A stretch of 64,000 nucleotides of DNA from Siphonodentalium dalli (taxonomy: Eukaryota; Mollusca; Scaphopoda; Gadilida; Siphonodentaliidae). Of this stretch, positions 25,072-37,200 are shown piece by piece; within the stretch, counting starts at the first letter, position 1; each line of letters starts with the position of its first letter. A model generated the notes under the pieces. It searched no databases. It was given only the letters and a program-made list of their open reading frames with translations, and was not told the origin of the DNA. A program made the position numbers and the translations under genes. The stretch covers positions 37,016,918 to 37,080,917 of the forward strand of contig CP136062.1 in assembly GCA_032622095.1 (NCBI GenBank), read 5' to 3'.

Positions 25072-25212
25072 TTACTTCTCTAACAAGCTCTTGTCGAATA
25101 TGTATTCGCCGAGTTTGTCGTCGAACTTTTTCAACTGTGTCACAAAGTCAGCCATTTCTTTGATCGAGTCGACCTGTTCGTCCAAGAACGCGTGTTCCAA
25201 AAGATGTGTGGC
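25072..25212 (-). CDS. Ferritin A exon 6 (helices D and E, stop)
   Basis: 141 nt including TAA, acceptor CTTTCAG. Encodes [19 protein letters not shown] with ligand Q184, then the C-terminal [13 protein letters not shown]. The channel position normally Asp (human 131) is H174, while E177 (human E134) is kept. Confidence 0.94.
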   Translation of the reverse strand, partial: ATHLLEHAFLDEQVDSIKEMADFVTQLKKFDDKLGEYIFDKSLLEK

Positions 25213-28200
25213 CTGAAAGAGAGGACCAGTTTATCATAAACACATTTTAATTATAATTACCATGCTGTTTGCATCGTTCATAGAGCACATGAGTGTATTT
25301 TGCACTAATACATGGCTCAAATTCATTCATTTGTTGCATATATTCTGTTCCAATAAATGGCCGCATTTAATGTACAGTACCCCTTTAACCCTTTACCCAA
25401 CAAACCGGCCAAAACCGGCCAAATAAAGCTTCAACAGCCTAAAATATCTTCGGTCTGTCTCAATAGAACCATACAAATATGGATATCATTGGAACCGGCT
25501 CCTTGACCACATTGTGATAGTTACAGTTATGCCCTGTGCCAATGCATTCTCTTATATATGCGAGTCGACCATAGGTCGCCTCGCATATATAAGAGAATGC
25601 ATTGGCCTAAAAAAAATCTTTTTTTTAAACTTTTTACCATTTTTTCTTACATTTTTTAACAATTTTATATTTTTTAATGTGTTAAGCCAATGCATTCTTT
25701 TATATATGCGAGGCGACCTATGGTCGACTCGCATATATAAGAGAATGCATTGGCACAGGGCCCTTCTGTTGGGTAAAGGGTTAAATATAGGCATACAGAG
25801 TAAAAATGTTTAAAAATATATATCACTATAAATAATGTAAATGGTTCGAGTTGAAATAGTCATGTTGGTTGAGTGGGGGTTTGGTCATAAACGGAAAGAT
25901 AATTTCAAAAGGGTGCTTGCATGCATTCAAAATGGTCGAGGCGATCGAAATGCGACCAGAAACTGGGAAATGGTAACAGACTATAGGATAATGATATATT
26001 ACATAGTATTTTGGCAGCAACAAGCATATGCTATACTATTTTTCAAACAAGGTGATACCTCATTTGTTATAAAAATAAACTAGCATATGCTCGTGACACT
26101 CAAAATGCTATATTTTGTGTTAAGTTCCCCATATATTATGTTTTTGTGTTAGTTCCCCGTATATTATGTTTTGTGTTAGTTCCCCGTATATTATGTTTTG
26201 TGTTAGTTCCCCGCATATTATGTTTTTGTGTTAGTTCCCCGTATATTATGTTTTTGTGTTAGTTCCCCGTATATTATGTTTTGTGTTAGTTCCCCGTATA
26301 TTATGTTTTTGTTAAGTTCCCCGTATATTATGTTTTTGTGCGCTTGCACATTTTGAATGCGTTGTACTTATACCAATCTCGAAACCACGTGATTCCCCAC
26401 CGTGGTAATACTCAATTCAAAAATCACAAAAACGTTATATTGGTAGAAAACGCACTTGAATACGTGTGTGAATATCAGTTTAGTTCTGCATTTTTATAAC
26501 AATTACGATAAAACTTGGAGGCACCATCTTTTTTTTTAAGGTAGGTCGATAGAGAGTTGATTATTTGCAAAAAAACACACTGCATTATCGAGCCTATATG
26601 AACCCAACTAGTGTATGCGCTCCGTCTGCCATCTGAAATCATTACTCTCTGCGAGAAAATAAATCAAACATTTTCTATTGCATATTTTAGTTTGTTTGGC
26701 GGCCATTTGCAGAAACATTTTTTTTAGGAAATATCAACATAAAGTTTATGTCTGCTAGATTAAAAGCAAACGTGGTTGAATAATATTTACGCTGTTTTAT
26801 GTTGATTTGGCCCTTCACACGATAACAATAAAATAGTTCTGAAAATGGCTACCAAAAACTAAATTATGCAATGAAAACTGTTTTATTTATTTTCTCGAAC
26901 ACAGTAATTATTTCAGATGACATATATACCCTATAGTTGGGTTCATAAACTAGATATTGCAGTTTTTCTTTTTTCAATCGACCTACCTAAAAAAGGTTGT
27001 TTTATTTCATGCTGGCGAAGCTGGTTCGAATCTCCATATGCGGGGATTTGTGATCCACGTAAAGAGATGGTCTACAGTAATGCCCTAATTAATCGACTGC
27101 TTAACCACAGCAGAATTATGGGTAACTTTTCAGGATCAAATTACCCATAATTCTGATGTGGTTATGGAGTCGATTAATTAGGGCATTACTGTACGTTCAG
27201 AAAATAAGAACGTCCAATCATAGATTAGGTATTGAGACCGGTATAGAACTATAGATGAAGAAAACGGAATCGCAAACATAAAAGCAGTAACACAGATAGT
27301 GCATGCACATGCACTTTGTAACGCCTTGCTATGCGATGGATTGCATTTTATTATTTTGCGTGCGAAACTTGAACAATTACGAGAAAAATACATTCCGAAG
27401 GCATGTTATATATGACGAACCGTCGAGGGAACTCTTATTCGAACTTCTTAACTCGACCAGCTCTGACATATATTAAACAATTTGGCGATCTTTATAAAAC
27501 TCGGATTGAAAAAATTCTAATAAAAAGGACACAATTATGAATGATGAATAAGATACGTAATAAATGCAAATATTGTTTGTTTGTAGTTTTATTGTGTGTG
27601 TTTTGTATATGTTTAGTGTATGTTAATGCCGCATGTTTGTTTAATTCAATGTGTCACATGTTCCTATTATGTTTACAACCTCTAGTTTATTGTGAGCATT
27701 TATATAATGTTCTATATGTGTAAATAGTGTAAATAGTTAACCCATCGCTCATTTTCCATGTAAACACGGCTGAGATTAAAGCATCATCCATTCATTCATG
27801 GTTCCCTGAATCGTGTATCTGGGTAAGTTTGTCGTCTGTTGCGTTCCTGGTTTGTGTGTGCGGTCGAGTGATTTATTTCTGGAATTAACCTACTGCGCGG
27901 TCTTTCCTCCAGCTAAAACGACGATGAACTCCAATAAACAGCACCAAGCTAATAATAGCCAGGTTCAGCCACGCGCCGTCTAACTTGTAAAGTATGTTGC
28001 CAATGCCAGCGGAGGTGATACATACTTGCACATGCTGATGATACAAAGCATGTTTTCGCTTTAATTTTGCCTCGCAATTTGAAGATTAAAATAAAAAATG
28101 CTGACAAATTTAGGGTCAACTATTCGGAAATGAGATCACATGATAATTTGGCCAACACACGTACAGGGTAGAACCGTTTAGAAGTTTGTGTAAAACGTGT

Positions 28201-31200
28201 AGCGTACGCAAGCCTGCAAATAGCGTGTCTGTCATTTGCAGAATGAGGTCCCCAGAGGGTGAATTTAGTGACGCTATCCCGGGATAGCATCACTAAATAC
28301 ACCCTCTGGATACCTCATTCTGCTTATGCTTCATCTTCTGGGAAGTATCTATAGTATCAAATTAACATTTTTTTTAGTTACATTTTCCCTTCTGGGAAGT
28401 TTCTATATCCCCCTAATTTGCAGAAGAAAAAATGCATAATCGAGGGGTCCAATGGATGAACATCACCAACTTCAACTCGGGAACTTCAATCTGATCCTAG
28501 GTCTACCATAGAAGTAGAGGGCCTAAGCAGAATGAGGTCCCCAGAGGGTGAATTTAGTGATGCTAGCCCGCTGGGGACCTCATTCTGCAAATGACAGACA
28601 CGGTATTTGCAGGCTTGAGCGTACGACACATGTAGCGAACTTAGCGATTAAGATCAATAATCCGATGTTCTGCATGATAACCGAATCACCGACCAACGAG
28701 ATGTTCAGACAGATATATTCGACTGTGCTAAGCGATCTTAATTTAACCCTTTCAGTGCCAGGGGCGATCTCATCGGCCCTAATTTACGGTTTGTAAAATC
28801 GGCCCTAAAAAATAAAAATAATTGTTTCTTTTTTTTGGGATGAATTTGTTTTGGGTATGCTCAAGCGTGCTATATCGAATTTAAAAACAAACTGGATAAA
28901 ACCTTAGGGGAATGTTATAACTCAAAACTATCACCAAGTATTCATAGTAATAATTTTGATGCCCATGAAAAACGTAAGATTCCTTGTCACTAAACCTACA
29001 AAATAAGTATGTTAAAGAACATAAGAAAAACAATTATTAAAATTATCAAAAATAATAACAAATGACGAAAAATTGTTAGGCCAATGCATTCTCTTATATA
29101 TGCGAGAGAATGCATTGGCACATGGTATATGGGTTGATACAAAAATCGGACCTGGCACTCAAAGGGTTAATTTAATCCAATTGAGTTGGTCGCATTGTGG
29201 TCGATTGTTCTCGTTACCCGACTATATTTACAAGTTTCGTTATACGTTGGCCGATATCTCAAAAGGAGTTGCTTTGGTGTCGTTAAATCACATCATTTTT
29301 TCCCCGCCAATTGCATATCCATAGCAATATACCATATATAGTAACACACAAGTTACGGGTACATGTGGCTCAAACTGCCTAATAATGCCACATTATCCCG
29401 TGAACTTGTTCCATATATACATACGTGAGGATCTGAATGTCTGTCGCTCTCAACAAATTTATGAAGCTGCAGTAATTTGTCGTTGACGAAACGTTCCAGC
29501 AACAAGGCGTCTTGCATTCCGGAAAACCCATCCTTAAAGTTACCCCACTCATGGCGTTCCTGTAAACATTAAAACCCGTTAGTTACCCCACTAATGGCGT
29601 TCCTGTAAAAATTAAAACCCGCCCTTAAAGTTACCCCACTAATGGCCTTCCTGTAAACATTAAAACCCGCCCTTAAAGTAAACATTAAAACCCGCCCTTA
29701 AAGTTACCCCACTCATGGCGTGCATGTAAACAATAGATAAGATAAGAAATCGCTAGCTTCCATGTGCACGAGTGATCTGCATGCGTATCGCAGTGTATTG
29801 ATTGTAGTCTGGAAAACCTGTCTATCTTGACTCACGTAATCACTTGAATGCAAATTCAATAAACATTCAAACAACCTATACTGTATAATTTGTTCGGCAT
29901 CTGACACTTCAATACGCCCAGAGATGCATGCATGCACCATGCATCGAAAGACGCTGAGTGTTTATAATTACGCTCACGGAACGTGTTGTTCGGCTATCTA
30001 GTTTATATTTCTTTGAAAAAATTCATTGAAAAACGTGAATTTCCGTTTGGAGATCACCAAATCAGAATGGCGGGATGAAACTTTATTGGTTGAAATTGAC
30101 AACAACCCACCAAAAGTTCGTTAAATAAACACACTTCGATCTCTTTACCAACTATAAACTACGCAAAAGTAAGAATTTAAACCCGAAAAATATTAAACTA
30201 TATTAAATTTTCATACTTGCTGGTGTAAAATTCACACATTTAAAGGCACGGGCGGCGTTCGTTGCAGAAATATTCATATTTGTTCAAATCGCCAAGAACA
30301 GAAGGAATATTAAAATATATATAGTTTTGTTCATATGCCAAACGTAATCAGCCCGTAAATATTATATTGTCGTCAAGACGTACGATGGTGTACGTAAACA
30401 AGAGCCTGCTCGTGTTACAGAGGTTGTATTTCTGTTTACATAACACAGTGCAATTCTATTGGTTAATCACACACAAATGATATAAACGCTCTTTATTAGT
30501 TCCATATCAGGAAAATATTAACAAATAACGCTCTTTATGTTTACCATATCCGGATCTAAACAAAAGCCAGGTAACGTAACGTTTTTTGCTTTTGTTTACA
30601 TAACAAAGGGAACAAAATTGACAATAACATACTATTTATGCCATATTTCTGATTGGTATAAAACAAAGTATGTCTATCTTTTACTATTCTTTCTGTTTAT
30701 GGTGGTTTTTGACGGAGGTGAATATTTTAACAGCATACCCACCGCCAACGCCGCCCGTATCTTTAAAACGAATCTAGATTGCATATATGGTCTCTAAACA
30801 TGTTGTCTGAAAAGACTTCTAATTGTTATTGGTACCACTAATAAATCGCTGCGAATTTTGAATGACGAATATGTACGTTTCTCCTTATTAAAGTGTCCTA
30901 TTATATATCTGACATGTTGCAAACGATGTGGCTATATTTTCAGCAAAATAGTTCATTATCTAACATGTTGCAAACGATGTGGCAATTGTGGCTATAATTT
31001 AAACAAAATAGTTCATTATCTGACATGTTACAAACGATTTGCCCATATTTTCAACAAAATATATCATTATCTGACATGTTGCAAACGATTTAGCCATATT
31101 CTCAACAAAACAGTTCATTACCTGACAAGTTACAAACGATATGGCTATATTTTCAACAAAAGAGTTCATTATCTGACATGTTGCAAACGATTTGGCTATA

Positions 31201-34200
31201 TTTTCAACAAAACGGTTCATTATCTGACATGTTGCAAACGATGTAGCCATATTGTCAACAAAATAGTTCATTATCTGACATGTTGCAAACGATGTGGCTA
31301 TAATTTCAACAAAATAGTTCATTATCTGACATGTTGCAAACGATGTGGCTATAATTTCAACAAAATAGTTCATTATCTGACATGTTGCAAACGATGTGGC
31401 TATATTTTCAACAAAACAGTTCATTATCTGACATGTTGCAAACGATGTGGCTATATTTTCAACAAAATAGTTTATTATCTGACATGTTGCAAACGATGTG
31501 GCTATATTTTCAACAAAATAGTTCATTATCTGACATGTTACAAACGATTTGCCCATATTTTCAACAAAATATATCATTATCTGACATGTTGCAAACGATG
31601 TGGCTATATTTTCAACAAAACAGTTCATTATCTGACATGTTGCAAACGATGTGGCTATATTTTCAACAAAATAGTTCATTATCTGACATGTTGCAAACGA
31701 TGTGGCTATATTTTCAACAAAACAGTTCATTATATGACATGTTGCAAACGATGTGGCTATATTTTCAACAAAATAGTTCATTATCTGACATGTTGCAAAC
31801 GATGTGGCTATATTTTCAACAAAACAGTTTATTATCTGACATGTTGCAAACGATGTGGCTATATTTTCAACAAAATAGTTCATTATCTGACATGTTGCAA
31901 ACGATGTGGCTATATTTTCAACAAAACAGTTCATTATATGACATGTTGCAAACGATGTGGCTATATTTTCAACAAAATAGTTCATTATCTGACATGTTGC
32001 AAACGATGTGGCTATATTTTCAACAAAACAGTTTATTATCTGACATGTTGCAAACGATGTGGCTATATTTTCAACAAAATAGTTCATTATCTGATATGTT
32101 GCAAACGATGTGGCTATATTTTCAACAAAACAGTTCATTATATGACATGTTGCAAACGATGTGGCTATATTTTCAACAAAATAGTTCATTATCTGACATG
32201 TTGCAAACGATGTGGCTATATTTTCAACAAACAGTTCATTACCTGACAAGTTACAAACGATTTGGCTATATTTTCAACAAAATAGCTCATTATCTGACAT
32301 GTTGCAAACGATTTGGCCATATTCTCAACAAAACAGTTCATTATCTGACAAGTTACAAACGATTTGGCTATAATTTCAACAAATAGTTCATTATCTGACA
32401 TGTTGCAAACGATTTGGCCATATTCTCAACAAAACAGTTCATTACCTGACAAGTTACAAACGATTTGCCCATATTTTCAACAAAATAGTTCATTATCTGA
32501 CATGTTGCAAACGATGTGGCCATATTTTCAACAAAATTGTTCATTAACCCTTTACCCAACAAAACGGCCAAAACCGGCCAAATAAAGCTTCAACAGCCTA
32601 AAATATATTCGGTCTGTCTCAATAGAACCATACACATATGGATATCATTGGAACCGGTTCCTTGACCACATTGTGATAGTTACAGTTATGCCCTGTGCCA
32701 ATGTATGCTCTTATATATGCGCGTCGACCATAGGTCGCCTCGCATATATAAGAGAATGCATTGGCCTAAAAAAAATCTTTTTTAAACACTTTTTACCATT
32801 TTTTCTTACATTCTTTAACAATTTTATAATTTTTAATGTGTTAAGCCAATGCATTCTCTTATATATGCGAGGCGACCTATGGTCGACTCGCATATATAAG
32901 AGAATGCATTGGCACAGGGCCCTTCTGTTGGGTAAAGGGTTAACCCTTTCTTTGCTAACTACTGTTTAGGAAATCGTAGGAAATGTTCAGATAATAAGTT
33001 CAAAAATAGACCATATAGTTGAACTAATAATCTGAATATTTCCCACCAATTAATAGAAATCCTACTGCATTTATATTATCTTTTCGCGTGTCTGTCGTCT
33101 GATTACAATTTACGAACACCCCTCCAGATGAATTACATCATAATCCAATTGTATACTACATGACTAACTGGGTGAATCCATTTAGTAAAGAAAGACTTAA
33201 TACGTCTTTCAGTGAATTTACTACCTGCTTGAGTGCAGAAATATTAGTTTGACATACTGATAAGAAGTAGTCGCACAATAATTATATATTTAATAGAAAC
33301 TCACCCCACAATTAAAATTCTTTTCTATCGTATCACTTCTTTGTCCAACCATGAAATAACAAATCTGTAAAATTAATAAAGCATAGAATCATTTTAAAAT
33401 TGTCGACCAGAAAAGTTAAATTCAGGGATTCATAACCACACCAAAATATGACAAGTTTTAAAGTGTTATAAGACACTCGCAGTGAGTAAATGTGACAGAA
33501 AATAACCGCTAATAATAACATGCATATACATGTATGTGGTCACAAGTCGTTCTCGCATATATTTCTCGAAACAGATTTACAATCTCTCAGATGCTCAAGT
33601 ATTTGGGACGAAATTAGGAAAAATAATAGCAATCTGCAAGCACAACCGCTGTTTTATTGTTAGTCCATGTAAATTAACTTGTTTTGTTATTTTGTCCGAT
33701 TCATGCGCTGCTAGAAGTATAGTATAATGGAATTAGCACATAAATAAACGTAAAAAATAACTTTAAATTTGACATCAAGATATTGTCCGACTTGAAAATT
33801 TGTCAGAAATCTCGTGTCAGGTTGGATGGCTCATCTTTAACGACCGAGGTACATGTACATGCATGTGGGGTTACCATGATAACACATATATATACTTACA
33901 CATGGTCCTTTGCCGGATATTGTTGCTACGACCTGTAAGTGAATAAGGCACAAGTTATTGTATCATAAGCCATTGTTATCATTCGTCCTCCCTTCTGATT
34001 GTATATTTCTTTATTGCCTCCATCTGGGGAGAGTAACGTTGCATATCCCTCATATCACGTCTTTCTTAACAATCGCGAACTGTGATGACTGATTAATTTG
34101 CATAATTAGTGTTTTTATTTTGCAATTAAAATGCATTGTGCATAAATGCATTTATACGACTGAGATAAATGAGTATAAGGTTCCTATTTGACCTTTTTAT

Positions 34201-37200
34201 ATCAACACCGTGGACGATGCATCTGCACACCGGCATGATTATTCAAGGAGTTGAGATATACTGCAGACAATTGCAAAATCGAGCTAGCGATGTTGTACAT
34301 GCGTTTCGTGTTATTCTAATCACGGAATTTCAAATAGCCGCTCTTTCTGTATCATTTGATCATTTTCCTTCCCGCCCTGTTCCGCTACATATATTCTCCC
34401 AATTCAAGAATGTCCATATAAATTATATCATATCAGTCTGTTGTTAACTTATTATCCACAAACAAAACTCCATATATGGAATGCACCTCCAGAACTTATT
34501 CTGGAATTATTTCTTAACTACAAAACTTATGGTAGCAATATACGATTTTCCAGAAATTTTGGCCAACCTGCAGGGGTACTGTACTTCAAATCTACGCTGA
34601 GCCATTATCTTTGGCATAGGTCCCATCAAGCATGTTTTATTTTCGACAGAAATTGTAGGTGTAATCATATGTCTGTACTTTAGCTTCTTTGTAAAACCTG
34701 TCATTGAGTTATGCCCCTTGGTTTGCACACACAAAACACTCAAACATTTACCTTTTTTTTTTAACTCAAATTGACCATTTTCAACCCAAAAACCGACCAT
34801 GACAGAGCGAATGTCAGTAAATAAGCTTCTTCCACCTGGTAGAGCTATGTTAGAGCTGAGAAATAATTGAAATAGAAAAAAAGTTATCGTATCAAATTGA
34901 AAAAAAAGTCTTGCAAGCGTAGATGACAGAATTAAAGGGAGAGAAAACGGACTATCTTCCTGTAACCAATAACACAGAGTTGTCCTTCACTGAATACGAA
35001 AATTTTGTTGTGTGTCCAAATTTTTAACTTTTTTGTGAACTTTCCCAGTTTTGTAAAATAATTAAACCTTCAAACCAGTAATGGCACATTTAACACGGGC
35101 TACACTGGCTGTTGTGCCCCTCATATACTTAATTTTATATTTTTCTATTTTTTACAACCCGATAAACCCTAGCCTTAAATTAGTACTGTTTCGGGTTCAG
35201 GAGTGAAGAATTTCATTGCAAAGTAATGGACCGATCCCTGTTAGTGAAATACGTACGCTTTTGGTTGCATTAGCCTGGTATGCTTTATTCAGTTCGTCAC
35301 ATACGTGTTTAAGCTGTAAAAAAGAAAACATGGGCTTAAATGTCAAGTAGTAGCCATGAATGAAATAGTAGGTAATATATAGATAATTCGATAAAGATGT
35401 GACTAAAATGTTTGTCTCAAGTGATTTGATTAGTGGGTCTCGGCTTGTCTGCATGTTTGTCTCAACTGATTGGTGGGTTTCGGCTCGCGCTTGTCTGCTG
35501 TTTGTCTCAACTGATTTGATTGGTGGGTCTCGGCTTGCGGGTGTCTGCATTTGTGTCTCAATGTGATTTGATTGGTGGGTCTCAGCTTGTCTGCATGTTA
35601 GTCTCAAGTGATTTGATTGGTGGGTCTCGGCTCGCGGTTGTCTGCATTTTTGTCTCATGTGATTTGATTGGTGGGTCTCGTCTTGTATGCATGTTTGTCT
35701 CAAGTGATTTGATTGGTGGGTCTCGGCTCGCGGTTGTCTGCATTTGTGTCTCATGTGATTGTATTGGTGGGTTTCGGCTCGCGCTTGTCTGCATGTTTGT
35801 CTCATGTGACTTGATTGATGGATCTCGGCTCGCGATATAATAGAGAGGTTTCGCTTGTATATTGTGGCTTGTTGGTCGTAAGCAGTGACACGGTGGTGGG
35901 CTCATCCGAAGATCGCCCTTACGCCCTGACTTGAATTTTCTTCGGTCTTATAGGTTCCATGCAGTCTAGGCTATGGCTCTGGTGGATCAGGTGGGATCAG
36001 GTGGGACTTAGCTACTGTTGGATTTTTTCTTTTTCTTTTTCTTGCTTTCTTTTCGTTTCTTTTTAGATAGTGGAGCACAAGATGGTGATGTAGGTGAGGG
36101 CTCGTCTTCATCTGAAGGGTCTTCGGTGTCGCCGAATATTTACCGTATCTTTTGTCTGGTCTCCTCTATATCTTCGGCTGTGCGTGGAGGCTTAACTTCG
36201 TCTTCCCAGTCTGAGTCTGAGTAGCTTCCTCTCACGGATCCGGCGGTTTCTTCTTTGCTTGAGGGCGAAGGCTCCGGCTCGGTATATTCCGGGGTCTTCT
36301 GAACGAAGTCAGAGGGGTCCTCGTCTTCAGTATCCACGTCTGGCCGTGATGGTGGTGGTGATGGTGGTGGTGGTGATTCCATCCCCTGGGCATACTGGGC
36401 CGGGATCTCAGCTGTATGGGCGGTGTCGACTGGTGAAGTTTCCGTCGACTTTTTCGCTTTCCATGCTGCGAGTCTCTTGGCATCTCTCTTTTTCATCGAT
36501 GGTGTTTTCTTCTTTTTCTTGTTCATTTGTTGTCGTGGTTTCCGTGCTGATCTGGTATTTTCCGGTCCGGTAGGGAGCCCTGAAAAGAGCTGTGCCGGGC
36601 CGGTTTGGAAATCCAGAACCAGCTGGTATCCGCCTTTGTGAGCATGAAGTGACCAGCCCAGACAAGGCGTGACATGCATGGCGTCCAGCATATTAGTGAC
36701 ACTAATTGGAATTAACGGTGGCGAGTTCATCCTGAGAGGTGGCGATCCAAACTCTCTGGAGGTCCGACTGATAATGAACGAACGCGATCACGATGTTGGT
36801 CGTAACCTAATGACAGCATATTATATAGAGGCAGAAGCGATAACTCTATACCTGGTTACAACTCGAATGGATAACTTTATATCTGGTTATAAACTCGAAG
36901 GGATAAGTCTATAGTTCGTTATAAACTCCTAGGGATAACGCTATAGTTGGTTATAAACTCGAAGGGTTAACTCTATAGTTGGTTATAAACTCGAAGGGAT
37001 AACTCTATAGTTGGTTATAAACTCGAAGTGATAACTCTATAGTTGGTTATAAACTTGAAGGGATAACTCTATAGTTGGTTATAAACTCGAAGGGATAACT
37101 CTATAGCTGGTTATAAACTCGAAGGGATAACTCTATAGTTGGTTATAAACTCGAAGGGATAACTCTATAGTTGGTTATAAACCCGAAGGGATAACTCTAT

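Larger units (their letters stand above)
25785..28209. other. Ferritin A intron 5, mostly unannotated
   Basis: Contains a tandem array (26115-26345), a SINE B-box fragment (about 27005-27060), a palindromic MITE (27073-27193) and a short open frame (27541-27720) without supporting context. No exon is recognised. Confidence 0.4.

Noticed and set aside
27541-27723. Short secreted Cys-rich peptide
   Set aside because: A single small frame inside an intron with no splice or promoter support. A stop-free hydrophobic frame of this size is expected by chance in T-rich sequence.
27407-27900. Solo LTR
   Set aside because: The start (TGTTATATATGACG) and a later polyadenylation-like region are suggestive, but I find no matching end, target duplication or second copy.
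30858-32386. Open frames of 462, 416 and 334 codons as repeat proteins
   Set aside because: All are translations of one 51-bp tandem repeat in different frames and strands. A stop-free unit whose length is a multiple of three explains them. No promoter or splice context is visible.
35520-35905. Overlapping frames on both strands as genes
   Set aside because: They follow the 44-52-bp minisatellite and contain repeated peptides only.
36018-36224. Plus-strand frame starting with a Phe run
   Set aside because: It is the translation of a T-rich tract opposite the minus-strand ORF.
36925-36945. Homing endonuclease (I-SceI-like) site
   Set aside because: The shared word TAGGGATAAC is only part of that site and is one variant of the satellite unit.
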